A stretch of DNA of 64,000 nt from Sulfitobacter marinus (lineage in GTDB: Bacteria; Pseudomonadota; Alphaproteobacteria; Rhodobacterales; Rhodobacteraceae), in the NCBI RefSeq assembly GCF_900116285.1, contig NZ_FPAJ01000003.1, forward strand, positions 186,001 to 250,000. The letters are read 5' to 3'. Below the pieces are notes generated by a model. It was not told the DNA's origin, ran no database searches, and saw only the letters and a program-made list of their open reading frames with translations. Made by a program: the position numbers and the translations under genes. The number at the start of each line of letters is the position of its first letter. The stretch's first letter is position 1. Below are positions 41,702-51,676 of this stretch, piece after piece.

Positions 41702-44188
41702 ATGAGCGATAGTGACGGCAAAAAGACATTGGGCCTGCGTGGCGCGCCTGCGCGCCCGGGTAACGTAAAGCAAAGCTTTAGCCATGGGCGTACCAAAAAC
41801 GTCGTGGTCGAGACCAAGCGCAAGCGCGTTGTGGTGCCAAAACCTGTGGGCGCCAAAACCGGCACGGGATCGAACGCGTCTCTTGGGGATCCCAAGAAAC
41901 GCCCTGCAGGTATCACAGATTCCGAGATGGAACGCCGTCTAAAGGCTGTTCAAGCGGCCCGCGCCCGCGAGACGGAAGAAGCGGAAGCACGTGCATCTGA
42001 AGAAAAAGCGCGCGCCGAAGACCGCGAGCGCCGCCGTGCAGAAGCGGAAGCCAAAGAGGCCGAGGAACGCCAGCGCGAGGAAAACCTGAAGGCGAAAGCC
42101 GAAGAGGACGCGCGTCGCAAGCAAGAAGCCGAAGCAGCAGCCGTTGCAGCGGCAGCCCCTGCGCCCGCGGTACAGCCCGCGTCGGCCAAGATGCCGAACA
42201 CCAAAGGTGGCGCACCGGCCCCCGTGGCCCGCAAGAAAGAAGGCGACCGCGAGGAAACCAACAAACGCAACAAAGGCAACGACGACCGTCGCTCTGGCAA
42301 GCTGACAGTTAACCAGGCGTTGACTGGTGGCGAAGGCGGCCGTCAGCGTTCCATGGCGCAGATGAAGCGTAAGCAGGAACGCCAGCGTCAAAAAGCGATG
42401 GGTGGCACGGTTGAGCGCGAAAAGGTCGTGCGCAACGTGAACCTGCCCCCGGCGATTGTTGTCTCCGAGCTGGCAAACCGTATGGCGGAACGTGTTGGTG
42501 CTGTTGTTAAGGCGCTGATGACCAACGGCATGATGGTAACACAAAACGAAACGATTGATGCCGATACTGCCGAACTGATCATCGAAGAATTCGGCCACAA
42601 AGTAGTCCGCGTTTCCGATGCTGACGTCGAAGACGTGATCAAGGAAGAGGTGGACGATCCGAAAGATCTGGTTACGCGTCCTCCGGTCATCACGATCATG
42701 GGTCACGTTGACCACGGTAAGACATCGTTGCTGGATGCGATCCGCAAAGCCAAGGTTCAGTCCGGCGAAGCGGGTGGCATCACGCAGCACATCGGTGCCT
42801 ATCAGGTGAAAACCGACAATGATCAAGTGCTGACATTCCTTGATACACCTGGCCACGCCGCGTTTACCTCCATGCGGTCGCGCGGTGCACAAGTGACTGA
42901 TATTGTTGTATTGGTTGTGGCGGCGGATGACGCTGTCATGCCTCAAACGATCGAGGCGATTAACCACGCAAAAGCGGCCAAAGTGCCGATGATCGTGGCG
43001 ATCAACAAGATCGACAAATACGAAGCCAACCCTGACAAAGTGCGCACCGATCTGCTGCAGCACGAAGTCATCGTTGAAAAGATGTCCGGTGAAGTACAGG
43101 ACGTCGAAGTCTCGGCCGCAACAGGTCAGGGCCTTGATGAACTGCTTGAGGCGATTTCGCTGCAGGCTGAACTGCTGGAACTGAAAGCCAACCCAAATCG
43201 CGCCGCCGTTGGTGCCGTGATCGAAGCGCAGCTTGACGTGGGTCGTGGTCCTGTGGCGACGGTTCTGGTTCAGAACGGTACGCTGCGCCAAGGCGACATT
43301 TTCGTTGTGGGTGAACAGTACGGTAAGGTGCGTGCGCTGATCAACGATCAGGGCGAACGCGTCAAAGAAGCCGGTCCCTCTGTCCCGGTTGAGGTTCTTG
43401 GCCTGAACGGTACACCAGGTGCGGGCGACGTTTTGAACGTGACCGATACCGAAGCACAGGCACGCGAAATCGCTGAATATCGCGAGAAAGCTGCCAAAGA
43501 TAAACGTGCTGCTGCGGGTGCTGCGACAACGCTGGAACAGCTTATGGCGACTGCCAAGGCTGACGCTGACGTGTCCGAGCTGCCATTGCTGATCAAAGCC
43601 GACGTTCAAGGTTCTGCCGAGGCGATCCTTCAGGCGATGGAAAAAATCGGTAACGACGAAGTCCGCGTGCGGGTTCTGCATTCGGGTGTTGGTGCAATTA
43701 CCGACACTGATGTGGGTCTGGCCGAAGCGTCAAACGCGCCAATCATTGGTTTCAACGTACGTGCCAACGCATCGGCCCGCGCGACTGCCAACCAAAAAGG
43801 CGTTGAGATTCGCTATTACTCGGTCATCTACGATATGGTTGACGACGTGAAAGCCGCGGCCAGTGGCTTGCTGAGCAACGAAATCCGCGAACACTTTATC
43901 GGCTACGCGTCGATCAAAGAGGTGTTCAAGGTGACCGGTGTTGGCAAGGTTGCAGGTTGTTTGGTGACTGAGGGCAAAGCAAGCCGCGCCGCTGGTGTAC
44001 GTTTGCTGCGCGACGACGTAGTGATCCACGAGGGCACGTTGAAAACGCTCAAGCGCTTCAAAGACGAAGTTGCCGAAGTACCTTCCGGCCAGGAATGTGG
44101 TATGGCGTTTGAAAACTACGAAGATATCCGCGCAGGTGATGTCATCGAGATCTTCACCCGTGAAGAAGTTGTTCGTACGCTCGACTAA
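41702..44188 (+). CDS. infB: Translation initiation factor IF-2
   Basis: IF-2 delivers initiator tRNA to the 30S subunit and promotes subunit joining. The 828-residue protein has a long charged N-terminal region rich in Glu, Arg, Lys and Ala (residues about 75-175, coiled-coil-like), the IF2 N-terminal assembly domain, then the G domain with G1 [10 protein letters not shown]3 DTPGH and G4 NKID, and the beta-barrel C-terminal parts ending in [12 protein letters not shown]. It ends the operon; a hairpin follows 25 bases downstream. Confidence 0.97.
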   Translation: MSDSDGKKTLGLRGAPARPGNVKQSFSHGRTKNVVVETKRKRVVVPKPVGAKTGTGSNASLGDPKKRPAGITDSEMERRLKAVQAARARETEEAEARASEEKARAEDRERRRAEAEAKEAEERQREENLKAKAEEDARRKQEAEAAAVAAAAPAPAVQPASAKMPNTKGGAPAPVARKKEGDREETNKRNKGNDDRRSGKLTVNQALTGGEGGRQRSMAQMKRKQERQRQKAMGGTVEREKVVRNVNLPPAIVVSELANRMAERVGAVVKALMTNGMMVTQNETIDADTAELIIEEFGHKVVRVSDADVEDVIKEEVDDPKDLVTRPPVITIMGHVDHGKTSLLDAIRKAKVQSGEAGGITQHIGAYQVKTDNDQVLTFLDTPGHAAFTSMRSRGAQVTDIVVLVVAADDAVMPQTIEAINHAKAAKVPMIVAINKIDKYEANPDKVRTDLLQHEVIVEKMSGEVQDVEVSAATGQGLDELLEAISLQAELLELKANPNRAAVGAVIEAQLDVGRGPVATVLVQNGTLRQGDIFVVGEQYGKVRALINDQGERVKEAGPSVPVEVLGLNGTPGAGDVLNVTDTEAQAREIAEYREKAAKDKRAAAGAATTLEQLMATAKADADVSELPLLIKADVQGSAEAILQAMEKIGNDEVRVRVLHSGVGAITDTDVGLAEASNAPIIGFNVRANASARATANQKGVEIRYYSVIYDMVDDVKAAASGLLSNEIREHFIGYASIKEVFKVTGVGKVAGCLVTEGKASRAAGVRLLRDDVVIHEGTLKTLKRFKDEVAEVPSGQECGMAFENYEDIRAGDVIEIFTREEVVRTLD

Positions 44189-44200
44189 TCCGCGTCGAGA

Positions 44201-44992
44201 TCAGGAATTGAGAGAAGCCCGGCTGAATTGTCGGGCTTCTGTCGTTTCAAACCTTTGACTGTCTTCGTCAAAGCTAAGCCGTTGAATATCAAATGACGTG
44301 GGCGAGATGTCTATCAGGTTGAAATCATTCGGTTCGCCGCGCAGGCGGGTTGATAGGGTTGTGCCTGCATGCAGCTGCACCGCGCTGTGTGTGCCCGACG
44401 TCACTTTGAAATTCTCGGCGTGCCATGCATGCAGGTGCCCCGATAAAATCATGTCGGCACCGCCTGATAGCAGCTGATCTAACGCCTGCTTTGCCCCGCG
44501 TGTGGGTTTCTTTTTGGTCTGTACTGGATGTTCCAGAGGATGATGCATCACGATGATCCGCGCCTTGTGTTTGGGGGCGCGTTCCATGGCGGTGCATGCA
44601 TGCCTTAGCCGTCGTGCTGACAGACGACCGGCTTGCCATGCGAACCGGTCAACGGAGTTTACCCCGATCACGACCATATCATCGGTTTCGAATTGCGGCG
44701 TCAGATCTGCGTTGATCCAGCGTTTATAGCGCCGAAAAGGTGCCAGAAACCGTGTGACCGGTCGGTGCAGTGGAATGTCGTGGTTGCCCGGCACGATTAA
44801 AACTGGCGCGGCAACCTTGTCGACAAACCGCTTCGCGTTCTCAAACTGGTGGTGCCGGGCCCGCTGCGTCAGATCACCCGATATCACCACAAGATCAGCG
44901 TTCAATCCATTCACGCTATCCTGTAGGGGGTTCAGAAGGTCGGGGCGGTCCCGGCCAAAATGCAGATCAGAAAGGTGGATTACCCTGCTCAT
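44201..44992 (-). CDS. Metallophosphoesterase (CpdA-like class III phosphodiesterase family)
   Basis: A 263-residue calcineurin-type phosphoesterase. Metal-binding motifs are complete: LSDLHFGRD, VISGDLTQ, VPGNHD, VMHHPLEH and ILSGHLHAWH. Relatives include cyclic-AMP phosphodiesterase CpdA; the true substrate is open. Its 3' end overlaps the terminator hairpin of infB, so the last codons double as terminator stem. The start overlaps the upstream lipid kinase by four bases. Confidence 0.85.
   Translation of the reverse strand: MSRVIHLSDLHFGRDRPDLLNPLQDSVNGLNADLVVISGDLTQRARHHQFENAKRFVDKVAAPVLIVPGNHDIPLHRPVTRFLAPFRRYKRWINADLTPQFETDDMVVIGVNSVDRFAWQAGRLSARRLRHACTAMERAPKHKARIIVMHHPLEHPVQTKKKPTRGAKQALDQLLSGGADMILSGHLHAWHAENFKVTSGTHSAVQLHAGTTLSTRLRGEPNDFNLIDISPTSFDIQRLSFDEDSQRFETTEARQFSRASLNS
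44213..44240. terminator. Hairpin terminator downstream of infB, inside the phosphoesterase 3' end
   Basis: AGAAGCCCG (44213-44221) pairs with CGGGCTTCT (44232-44240) around a ten-base loop. The following bases (GTCGTTTC) contain only a modest T-run. It lies within the last codons of the convergent phosphoesterase gene. Confidence 0.7.
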
Positions 44993-45909
44993 CTTACTGT
45001 CGTTTCTGACCCAACCGGCACAATCAAAGTCAGCGCATCACGTTGCATGCGCAGTTTGAACGGCCCTTTCATGCGCGATAGTTCTCCGTCGCAGGCAACG
45101 GGCCGCTTGCGGCTCCGCAGGTCCAGATCAATTTCGTTACCACAGTGCATTTCATAATCCGTCTGGGGCTTTGCGATCCCCAGGGCGAGCGATGCCGCGT
45201 GTTTAAATAGTTTCCACCGGTTGGTATCGGGTGCGATCAATAGCACCATACCTCCGTTTTCGATACATTCCTCGCCATTCAACCCCATTTCCCTAAGTTG
45301 AAACGCGTTGGTGATGGCGAAAACAAGCGAAGTGCGGTGCTTGAACGATTTCCCGTCAACGGTAATCGTCAGCTTTAGCGGGGATCGAAACCGCGCCAAT
45401 GCTTTGGCAACGGACCAGTAAGCAGCAATTCGGCTGCGCCCCCATTTCTCATAGACGCCTTCACGGGTCTGCAAGATCGCGGGATAGGCCCCGATGCTGG
45501 CATTGTTCAGGAATACCCGGTCGTTGATCATGGCGATGTCGGTGTTGCGCGTCAGACCGGCTGCGATAACATCTACTGCTTCATCAACCGTTTCGGTGAT
45601 ATTCAGCGACCGCGCGAAATAGTTGAAAGTGCCCGACGGGATGATCCCCATTTGGTTGGGCAGACCGCGCAATCCCGCCGCCACACCGCAGATGGTGCCA
45701 TCGCCACCGGCTGCGATAATCGCCGTGTCAGGATCTGATTGTGCTGTAGTCTTAGCGACCTTCGCCAGATCGCTGTTTGGTTCAAATGCTACAAAACTTG
45801 CTTTGATACCGTGATGCTTGAACCGATCTTCAATCGATTTCTTGCGGTCTTGGCCGTCTTTGCGGCCGGACCCGCTATTTAGGATAATCGTTACGCTGTC
45901 GGGTTTCAT
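44989..45909 (-). CDS. Diacylglycerol kinase-family lipid kinase
   Basis: A 306-residue DAGK catalytic-domain protein. The nucleotide-binding GGDGTICGVAAGL (about residues 69-81) and PSGTFNYFARSL match the family, as does the N-terminal IILNSGSGRKDG. It could phosphorylate diacylglycerol, ceramide-like lipids or related substrates at the membrane. Translation is probably coupled to the downstream phosphoesterase through the four-base overlap. Confidence 0.85.
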   Translation of the reverse strand: MKPDSVTIILNSGSGRKDGQDRKKSIEDRFKHHGIKASFVAFEPNSDLAKVAKTTAQSDPDTAIIAAGGDGTICGVAAGLRGLPNQMGIIPSGTFNYFARSLNITETVDEAVDVIAAGLTRNTDIAMINDRVFLNNASIGAYPAILQTREGVYEKWGRSRIAAYWSVAKALARFRSPLKLTITVDGKSFKHRTSLVFAITNAFQLREMGLNGEECIENGGMVLLIAPDTNRWKLFKHAASLALGIAKPQTDYEMHCGNEIDLDLRSRKRPVACDGELSRMKGPFKLRMQRDALTLIVPVGSETTVR

Positions 45910-45981
45910 TTTGAACCTGTTGATGTGCTTCGGTTTTAACGCGCGGCATCATCAAATAGTTCAAAACTTCATGCACTCAGA

Positions 45982-46116
45982 TCAGTTCTTGGCGGTGATC
46001 GGCTTGCCTACATAAACCTCTTTATCAACCTTTACCGACACACGGCCATCAGGCATGTCGCGGACAAAAATACCCTGTACCGACACGGTCGTTCCGATTG
46101 TGATTGTACGTAGCAT
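45982..46116 (-). CDS. Small protein of unknown function (44 aa)
   Basis: A short reverse-strand reading frame with ATG at 46116, stop TGA at 45982-45984. A strong purine-rich ribosome-binding site (GGGGGGAA) precedes the ATG by about six bases. The product begins MLRTITIGTTVSVQG, includes IFVRDMPDGRVSVKVD and ends GKPITAKN; alternating hydrophobic and polar residues suggest a small beta-sheet. Nothing else fills the 320-base gap between the lipid kinase and mutT genes. I recall similar short proteins in related genomes but cannot name a function. A perfect 12-base palindrome lies 31 bases upstream of the ATG. Confidence 0.7.
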   Translation of the reverse strand: MLRTITIGTTVSVQGIFVRDMPDGRVSVKVDKEVYVGKPITAKN

Positions 46117-46146
46117 CCCAGTTCCCCCCAGAAGTGTTAACTATTT

Positions 46147-46158
46147 CACTTATAAGTG
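46147..46158. promoter_or_regulatory. Perfect 12-base palindrome CACTTATAAGTG, possible operator
   Basis: CACTTATAAGTG reads the same on both strands. On the minus strand it includes TATAAG, which could be a -10 box for the 44-residue gene, so a bound protein would block transcription. No convincing -35 box was found 17 bases upstream. The binding factor is unknown. Confidence 0.45.
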
Positions 46159-46231
46159 GCATGATTGACCTGTCTAGAAAAAATTAACGATTAAGGGCTA
46201 AAACTGACCAAAAACATCAACCTTTACAACG

Positions 46232-46630
46232 TCACAGCCAGTCTCGCAAAATAGGGATTAGGGGCACATCAGCGGCCGGCATCGGGTAGTCTTTCAGGGC
46301 ATTTGCCCGCACCCATTTTAAGGTTTGCCCCTCCCGAGCTTGGGGCGTTCCCTCCCACTTGCGGCAGGCAAAGAGGGGCATCAGCAGATGGAAATCATCA
46401 TAGCTGTGGCTCGCAAAGGTTAACGGGGCGAGGCAAGATGCCCATGTGTCAATTCCCAGCTCTTCTTGGAGTTCACGGATCAGGGCAACCTCGGGGGTTT
46501 CGCCTGTTTCAACCTTGCCGCCGGGGAATTCCCACAGGCCAGCCATAGATTTTCCGGCTGGGCGCTGCGCCAGAAGAACGCGCCCATCCACGTCAATGAG
46601 GGCGACAGCCGAAACCAATACCGTCTTCAC
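46232..46630 (-). CDS. mutT: MutT-type Nudix hydrolase (8-oxo-dGTP diphosphatase-like)
   Basis: A 132-residue Nudix protein. The box GGKVETGETPEVALIRELQE followed by ELGI is complete; VLLAQRPAGKSMAGLWEFPG before it is the MutT-specific approach. It should remove oxidised guanine nucleotides from the pool. It overlaps argJ by four bases in the same operon. Confidence 0.9.
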   Translation of the reverse strand: MKTVLVSAVALIDVDGRVLLAQRPAGKSMAGLWEFPGGKVETGETPEVALIRELQEELGIDTWASCLAPLTFASHSYDDFHLLMPLFACRKWEGTPQAREGQTLKWVRANALKDYPMPAADVPLIPILRDWL

Positions 46631-47853
46631 GAACGGTAATCCGCGTTGATTTCGATGTAGCCGTGGGTCAGATCACAGGTCCAAACCGTTGCTTTGCCGT
46701 TGCCCAGGCCCAGATCGACGCCAATCACGATGTTCTGGCCTTTCATATGGGCCGCGGCGGCCTCTTCCGAATAGGTCGGGCTGCGCCAGCCGTCTTTGGC
46801 CACTTCGATATCACCGAAACGGATCGACAGGCGGTCACGGTCGGCGGCAGCACCGGATTTGCCAATGGCCATCACGACGCGGCCCCAGTTCGGGTCCTGA
46901 CCCGCAATCGCGGTTTTGATCAGCGGGGAATTGGCAATCGCCATGGCGTGGGTTTTGGCGTCTTCGTCCGTGGCCGCACCGGTGATCGCGATTTCGACGA
47001 ACTTGGTCGCACCTTCACCGTCTTGAACGACCTGATGCGCAAGGTTCAGCATCAGATCATGCAGGGCGTTCGAAAACTCTTCGCTGTCGCTGGCATCAAC
47101 GCCGGACGCACCGGTCGCGGCTAGGATCAGGCTGTCAGAGGTCGACGTATCGCTGTCGACGGTGATGCAGTTGAATGTCGTATCGGTGTGTTTAGACAGC
47201 ATTTCCTGAAGCGCGGGTTGGCTGACCACCGCGTCGGTAAATATATAGACCAGCATGGTGGCCATATCCGGCGCGATCATACCGGAACCCTTGGCAATCC
47301 CTGCGATAGAGACTGTTTTAGACCCTATCGTGACCTTTGCACTGGCCCCTTTTGGGAAGGTATCGGTGGTCATGATCGCCTTGGCGGCATCGGCGATACC
47401 GTCGTCGGCAAGCTTGGCCTTGAGATCGGATAACACGGCGGTCACGCGATCGTGGGGCAAAGGTTCACCGATCACGCCGGTGGAGGAGGTGAACACCCGA
47501 GACTGCGGGATGTCACATACGTCAGCGACCGCTTTGGTGATCGCCTCGACCGCGGTTACCCCACCCTTGCCTGTAAAGGCATTGGCGTTGCCCGAATTCA
47601 CCAAAATGGCAGCACCGGCACCCGAGGTGCCGCCGATCTTGGCCTGACAGTCCAAGACCGGTGCCGCGCGTGTTGCGGATTTGGTAAAGGTGCCGGCAAT
47701 GGTTGACCCCGGTGCCAGCTCGGCCAGCATCACATCGGTGCGCCCCTGATAGCGGACACCAGCGGCGATTGTCGCAAAGCGCACCCCGTCAATAACAGGA
47801 AGATCGGGGAATTGCGCAGGTGCGAGGGGGGAAACAGCAGTGACCTTGCCCAT
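46627..47853 (-). CDS. argJ: Glutamate N-acetyltransferase / amino-acid N-acetyltransferase ArgJ
   Basis: ArgJ transfers acetyl groups from N-acetylornithine to glutamate in the cyclic arginine pathway; the bifunctional form also uses acetyl-CoA. The 408-residue proenzyme has the autocleavage site in KGSGMIAPDMATML (cleavage before the threonine nucleophile, around residue 190-195). The N-terminal DGVRFATIAAGVRYQGR and the C-terminal CDLTHGYIEINADYRS are conserved. It sits between a parvulin-type gene upstream (six-base gap) and mutT. Confidence 0.95.
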   Translation of the reverse strand: MGKVTAVSPLAPAQFPDLPVIDGVRFATIAAGVRYQGRTDVMLAELAPGSTIAGTFTKSATRAAPVLDCQAKIGGTSGAGAAILVNSGNANAFTGKGGVTAVEAITKAVADVCDIPQSRVFTSSTGVIGEPLPHDRVTAVLSDLKAKLADDGIADAAKAIMTTDTFPKGASAKVTIGSKTVSIAGIAKGSGMIAPDMATMLVYIFTDAVVSQPALQEMLSKHTDTTFNCITVDSDTSTSDSLILAATGASGVDASDSEEFSNALHDLMLNLAHQVVQDGEGATKFVEIAITGAATDEDAKTHAMAIANSPLIKTAIAGQDPNWGRVVMAIGKSGAAADRDRLSIRFGDIEVAKDGWRSPTYSEEAAAAHMKGQNIVIGVDLGLGNGKATVWTCDLTHGYIEINADYRS

Positions 47854-47859
47854 CTTGAG

Positions 47860-48708
47860 TTACTCCAGCAAGCCAAGGTTGGTCAGGATTGCGGGATCGA
47901 TCCCTTCAGCGGCAGCGCGATCAACATCTGCGGCGGCTGTGATCTCTTCGATCGATTGTTGCACACGGATCTGACGGATCTGGGTTTCAAGCTCGGCTTT
48001 TACGGTTTCCAGCGCAGGCGCGTCTTTCAGGCGTTTGTCGGTCAATTTGATAACATGCCAGCCGAACTGGGTCTGAACCGGTTCGGAAACTGCGCCGACA
48101 TCCAGCGCGACCACAGCCGTTTCGAATTCCGGGACCATCATGCCGGGGCCAAACCAACCCAAGCTGCCGCCATTCGGGCCTGACGGGCCGGTTGATTTCT
48201 CTTTTGCGACCTCGGCAAAATCGGCACCTGCTTCGACTTCGGCGATAATGGCTTGGGCCTCTTCCTCGGTTTCGACCAGAATATGCGCAGCGTTGAATTC
48301 ATCCGTAGGTCCGGCAGAGCCATATGTCTCTTCATAGGCCTCGTTCAGGGCCTCTTCGGTGACTTCGGCGGCCATGTTCTTTTCGATCACCTCACCCGCT
48401 ACCAGTTGGCGACGCTCGTTCTCGATCGACATGATCACACGACTAGGCAATTGCCCCTCAAAGCTTTGCGCCAGTGCAGTTTGTTGCACCAACTGGTCAA
48501 GAATACCCTTGAACAACACCTCGGGTGGAAGCTGCTGATACTGCTCGGGGAGGGTGGCGCGGGCAATGATCATGTGGCCAAGGGTGATATCCGTTCCATT
48601 GACCGTTGCGACGACTGTATCGGCTTTGACCTCGTCTTGTGCTGCGACGGGCAGGGCAAGCGATGCGGCAACAAAAAGGGGGGCCAAGAAAGTGAGGGTT
48701 TTCTGCAT
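47860..48708 (-). CDS. Periplasmic peptidyl-prolyl isomerase, parvulin (PpiC/SurA-like)
   Basis: A 282-residue exported foldase. The signal peptide is MQKTLTFLAPLFVAASLALP followed by VAAQ. An N-terminal helical SurA-like part is followed by a parvulin domain (about residues 130-225, with FNAAHILVETEEEAQAI and GGSLGWFGPGMMVPEFE). It should help fold outer-membrane and periplasmic proteins. It is divergent from secA, linking translocation and folding of exported proteins. Confidence 0.9.
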   Translation of the reverse strand: MQKTLTFLAPLFVAASLALPVAAQDEVKADTVVATVNGTDITLGHMIIARATLPEQYQQLPPEVLFKGILDQLVQQTALAQSFEGQLPSRVIMSIENERRQLVAGEVIEKNMAAEVTEEALNEAYEETYGSAGPTDEFNAAHILVETEEEAQAIIAEVEAGADFAEVAKEKSTGPSGPNGGSLGWFGPGMMVPEFETAVVALDVGAVSEPVQTQFGWHVIKLTDKRLKDAPALETVKAELETQIRQIRVQQSIEEITAAADVDRAAAEGIDPAILTNLGLLE

Positions 48709-48747
48709 GTATCTGTCCTAGGTTTGGCCGCCACGGGGGGCTGCACA

Positions 48748-48776
48748 TTGACACGGTTTGGTACGGCCCTTACATC
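48748..48776 (+). promoter_or_regulatory. Strong sigma-70 promoter for secA
   Basis: TTGACA (48748-48753) is a perfect -35 box; TACATC (48771-48776) follows after 17 bases. The leader to the secA ATG (48884) would be about 100 bases. Confidence 0.7.
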
Positions 48777-48883
48777 GCCCTATGGGCGCGGCTTTGGCGC
48801 TGGTTCAGCCATGTATCTAGGGGTTGTCCGGCGGCTCGGCAAGCAGATCAGCGCTATAGATCATAACTTCGGCAGGAGATTAC

Positions 48884-51562
48884 ATGCTGGGCATCGGAAC
48901 ACTCGCCAAAAAAGTCTTTGGGACACCCAACGACCGCAAAATCAAGGCGACCCGCCCGCTGGTTGAGCAAATCAACGCGCTGGAAGATCAATTTCTTGCT
49001 TTGACCGACGAAGGTCTGAAAGAGAAAACAGAGGAACTGCGCAAGCGGGCGTTGGATGGCGAAAGCCTGGACGACCTGCTGCCCGAAGCCTTTGCCAACT
49101 GCCGCGAGGGCGCGCGTCGCACCTTGGGCTTGCGGGCGTTCGATACACAGTTGATGTCGGCGATTTTCCTGCATCAGGGCAATATCTCTGAGCAGAAGAC
49201 CGGTGAAGGTAAAACACTGACCGCGACGTTGGCCGCTTATTTGAACGCGCTCACCGGCAAGGGTGTGCATATCGTTACGGTGAACGAATATCTGGTGCAG
49301 CGCGATGCTGACTGGATGGGCAAGGTGTTTGGATCGCTGGGTCTGACAACCGGCGCTGCCGTGTCGAACATGACCGAGGAAGACAAACGCGCCGCTTATA
49401 ACTGCGATGTCACCTATGCCACCAATAACGAATTGGGTTTCGATTACCTGCGCGACAACATGAAATCTGAGCTTAGCCAGATTTTCCAGCGTCACCATAA
49501 TTTTGCGATTGTGGATGAGGTCGACAGCATTCTGATCGACGAAGCGCGTACACCGTTGATTATTTCTGGCCCGTCGCAAGACCGCTCCGAGATGTATAAA
49601 ATCGTCGATGACGTGATCCCGCTGCTGCAAGAAGACCATTACGAGCTGGACGAAAAGACCCGCAACGTGACCTTTACCGATGAAGGGAACGAATTCCTTG
49701 AGGCCGAGCTGCATAAACGCGGCCTGCTTGAGGAAGGTCTGACCATGTATGACCCCGAAAGCACGTCGATTGTGCACCACGTGAACCAAGGCTTGCGCGC
49801 GCATAAGCTGTTCCAGCGCGACAAAGATTACATCGTGCGTGATGGCGAAATCATGCTGATCGACGAATTTACTGGCCGCATGATGTCGGGGCGCCGTCTG
49901 TCTGACGGCTTGCATCAGGCGATTGAAGCCAAAGAAAACGTCGATATCAAGCCAGAGAACGTGACGCTGGCATCGGTGACCTTCCAGAATTACTTCCGTT
50001 TGTATGACAAGCTGGCTGGGATGACCGGTACTGCCGAAACCGAAGCCGAAGAATTTATGGAAATTTACGGTCTGGGTGTTGTTGTCGTTCCCACGAACGT
50101 CCCCGTCGCCCGTATTGACGAGGACGACCAAGTTTACCGTTCCGCGCTTGAGAAATATCAGGCGATGATTGAAGAGGTGAAGGTTGCTCATGCCAAGGGG
50201 CAGCCGTGCTTGGTCGGGACGACGTCTATCGAGAAATCCGAGATGCTAAGCCAGATGCTGACGGAAGCGGGCATTCCGCATAATGTTCTGAACGCACGCC
50301 AGCATGAGCAAGAGGCGCAGATTGTTGCAGACGCGGGCAAGTTTGGCGCTGTGACGATTGCGACGAACATGGCCGGTCGCGGGACCGACATTCAATTGGG
50401 CGGCAACGTTGAATTGAAAGTGCTGGAAGCGCTTGATGCGGACCCCGACGCCGATCCGGTCGCCGTTCGTACCAAGATCGAAGCAGAGCACGCGGATGAA
50501 AAGCAAAAAGTGATCGAGGCTGGTGGTCTGTATGTTCTGGCGTCGGAACGCCACGAAAGCCGCCGCATTGATAATCAGTTGCGCGGCCGGTCTGGCCGTC
50601 AGGGTGACCCCGGGCGTTCGTCTTTCTATCTGTCGCTAGAAGACGATTTGATGCGTATTTTCGGGTCGGAACGGCTTGAGAAAGTGTTGACAACCTTGGG
50701 CCTCAAAGAGGGCGAGGCGATTATTCACCCGTGGGTCAATAAGTCGCTTGAGCGCGCCCAAGCAAAGGTTGAAGGCCGTAACTTTGACATCCGTAAACAG
50801 CTGCTGAAGTTCGATGACGTGATGAACGAGCAGCGTAAAGTTGTGTTTGGTCAGCGCCGTGACATTATGGAAGCTGCGGACCTGTCAGAGATCACTTCGG
50901 ACATGCGTGAGCAGGTTATTGATGATCTTATTGATCAGTACATGCCCCCGAAAACCTATGCAGATCAGTGGGATACAGAAGGTTTCCAGCGTGCTGTTCT
51001 GGAGCAGTTGAACATTGATCTGCCTGTTGCTGCATGGTGCGAGGAAGAAGGCGTGGATAACGAAGTGATCCGCGAACGTCTGACCGATGCCTGCGACGAG
51101 CAGATGGCGCAAAAAGCCGAACAGTTCGGTGCCGAGAACATGCGCAACATCGAAAAGCAGGTTCTTTTGCAGGCGATTGATGCGAAATGGCGCGACCACT
51201 TGCTGACGCTAGAGCATCTTCGGTCTGTTGTTGGTTTTCGTGGATATGCGCAGCGCGATCCTTTGAACGAATACAAAAACGAATCGTTTCAGTTGTTTGA
51301 ATCGATGCTCGATAGTTTACGGACTGATGTTACCCAAAAGCTGGGTCAGATACGGCCAATGACCGAAGAAGAGCAGCGCGAAATGATTGCCCAGATGCAG
51401 GCAAGTCAGGCCCCCGCTGCGGCACCGGCAGTTGAAAATGAAGCTGCTATAGAGGGCTTTAAAGAGGATGATCCGACGACCTGGGGAAACCCATCGCGCA
51501 ATGATCCGTGCCCATGTGGATCGGGTAAAAAGTTTAAACATTGCCATGGCCGTGTTGTCTAA
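48884..51562 (+). CDS. secA: Protein translocase ATPase SecA
   Basis: SecA drives unfolded preproteins through SecYEG. The 892-residue protein has Walker [11 protein letters not shown] near residue 106, the [19 protein letters not shown] segment (helicase motif II), [27 protein letters not shown] (motif VI), and the C-terminal zinc site [14 protein letters not shown] that contacts SecB and phospholipid. AGGAG lies before the ATG. A hairpin follows 20 bases after the stop. Confidence 0.98.
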   Translation: MLGIGTLAKKVFGTPNDRKIKATRPLVEQINALEDQFLALTDEGLKEKTEELRKRALDGESLDDLLPEAFANCREGARRTLGLRAFDTQLMSAIFLHQGNISEQKTGEGKTLTATLAAYLNALTGKGVHIVTVNEYLVQRDADWMGKVFGSLGLTTGAAVSNMTEEDKRAAYNCDVTYATNNELGFDYLRDNMKSELSQIFQRHHNFAIVDEVDSILIDEARTPLIISGPSQDRSEMYKIVDDVIPLLQEDHYELDEKTRNVTFTDEGNEFLEAELHKRGLLEEGLTMYDPESTSIVHHVNQGLRAHKLFQRDKDYIVRDGEIMLIDEFTGRMMSGRRLSDGLHQAIEAKENVDIKPENVTLASVTFQNYFRLYDKLAGMTGTAETEAEEFMEIYGLGVVVVPTNVPVARIDEDDQVYRSALEKYQAMIEEVKVAHAKGQPCLVGTTSIEKSEMLSQMLTEAGIPHNVLNARQHEQEAQIVADAGKFGAVTIATNMAGRGTDIQLGGNVELKVLEALDADPDADPVAVRTKIEAEHADEKQKVIEAGGLYVLASERHESRRIDNQLRGRSGRQGDPGRSSFYLSLEDDLMRIFGSERLEKVLTTLGLKEGEAIIHPWVNKSLERAQAKVEGRNFDIRKQLLKFDDVMNEQRKVVFGQRRDIMEAADLSEITSDMREQVIDDLIDQYMPPKTYADQWDTEGFQRAVLEQLNIDLPVAAWCEEEGVDNEVIRERLTDACDEQMAQKAEQFGAENMRNIEKQVLLQAIDAKWRDHLLTLEHLRSVVGFRGYAQRDPLNEYKNESFQLFESMLDSLRTDVTQKLGQIRPMTEEEQREMIAQMQASQAPAAAPAVENEAAIEGFKEDDPTTWGNPSRNDPCPCGSGKKFKHCHGRVV

Positions 51563-51583
51563 CATCTAGATCATGATCGAATG

Positions 51584-51616
51584 AAACGCGCGTCTTGCTT
51601 TGCAGGGCGCGCGTTT
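51584..51616 (+). terminator. Possible intrinsic terminator downstream of secA
   Basis: AAACGCGCG (51584-51592) pairs with CGCGCGTTT (51608-51616) around a 15-base loop. The bases after it (GGTTAAGG) have little T-run, so termination may be partial. Confidence 0.55.
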
Positions 51617-51618
51617 GG

Positions 51619-51633
51619 TTAAGGATAGCTAAA
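51619..51633 (+). promoter_or_regulatory. CtrA-box-like sequence upstream of the spike-base gene
   Basis: TTAA-N7-TAAA (51619-51633) departs from the alphaproteobacterial CtrA site TTAA-N7-TTAA at one base. It lies 44 bases before the ATG of the GTA-spike-like gene. Since CtrA controls GTA genes in several Rhodobacterales, the position is suggestive, but one such near-match can arise by chance. Confidence 0.25.
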
Positions 51634-51676
51634 TTTTCGTAAAGGAGGGTTACCGAGCCTCATTACGGAGAAAGAT

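Noticed and set aside
41939..43681. A 580-codon minus-strand frame opposite infB
   Set aside because: Shadow of IF-2; composition (His, Arg, Phe, Leu rich) is that of a reverse-complement translation.
48854..50191. A 445-codon minus-strand frame opposite secA
   Set aside because: Lies within a clear SecA gene on the other strand with no independent support.
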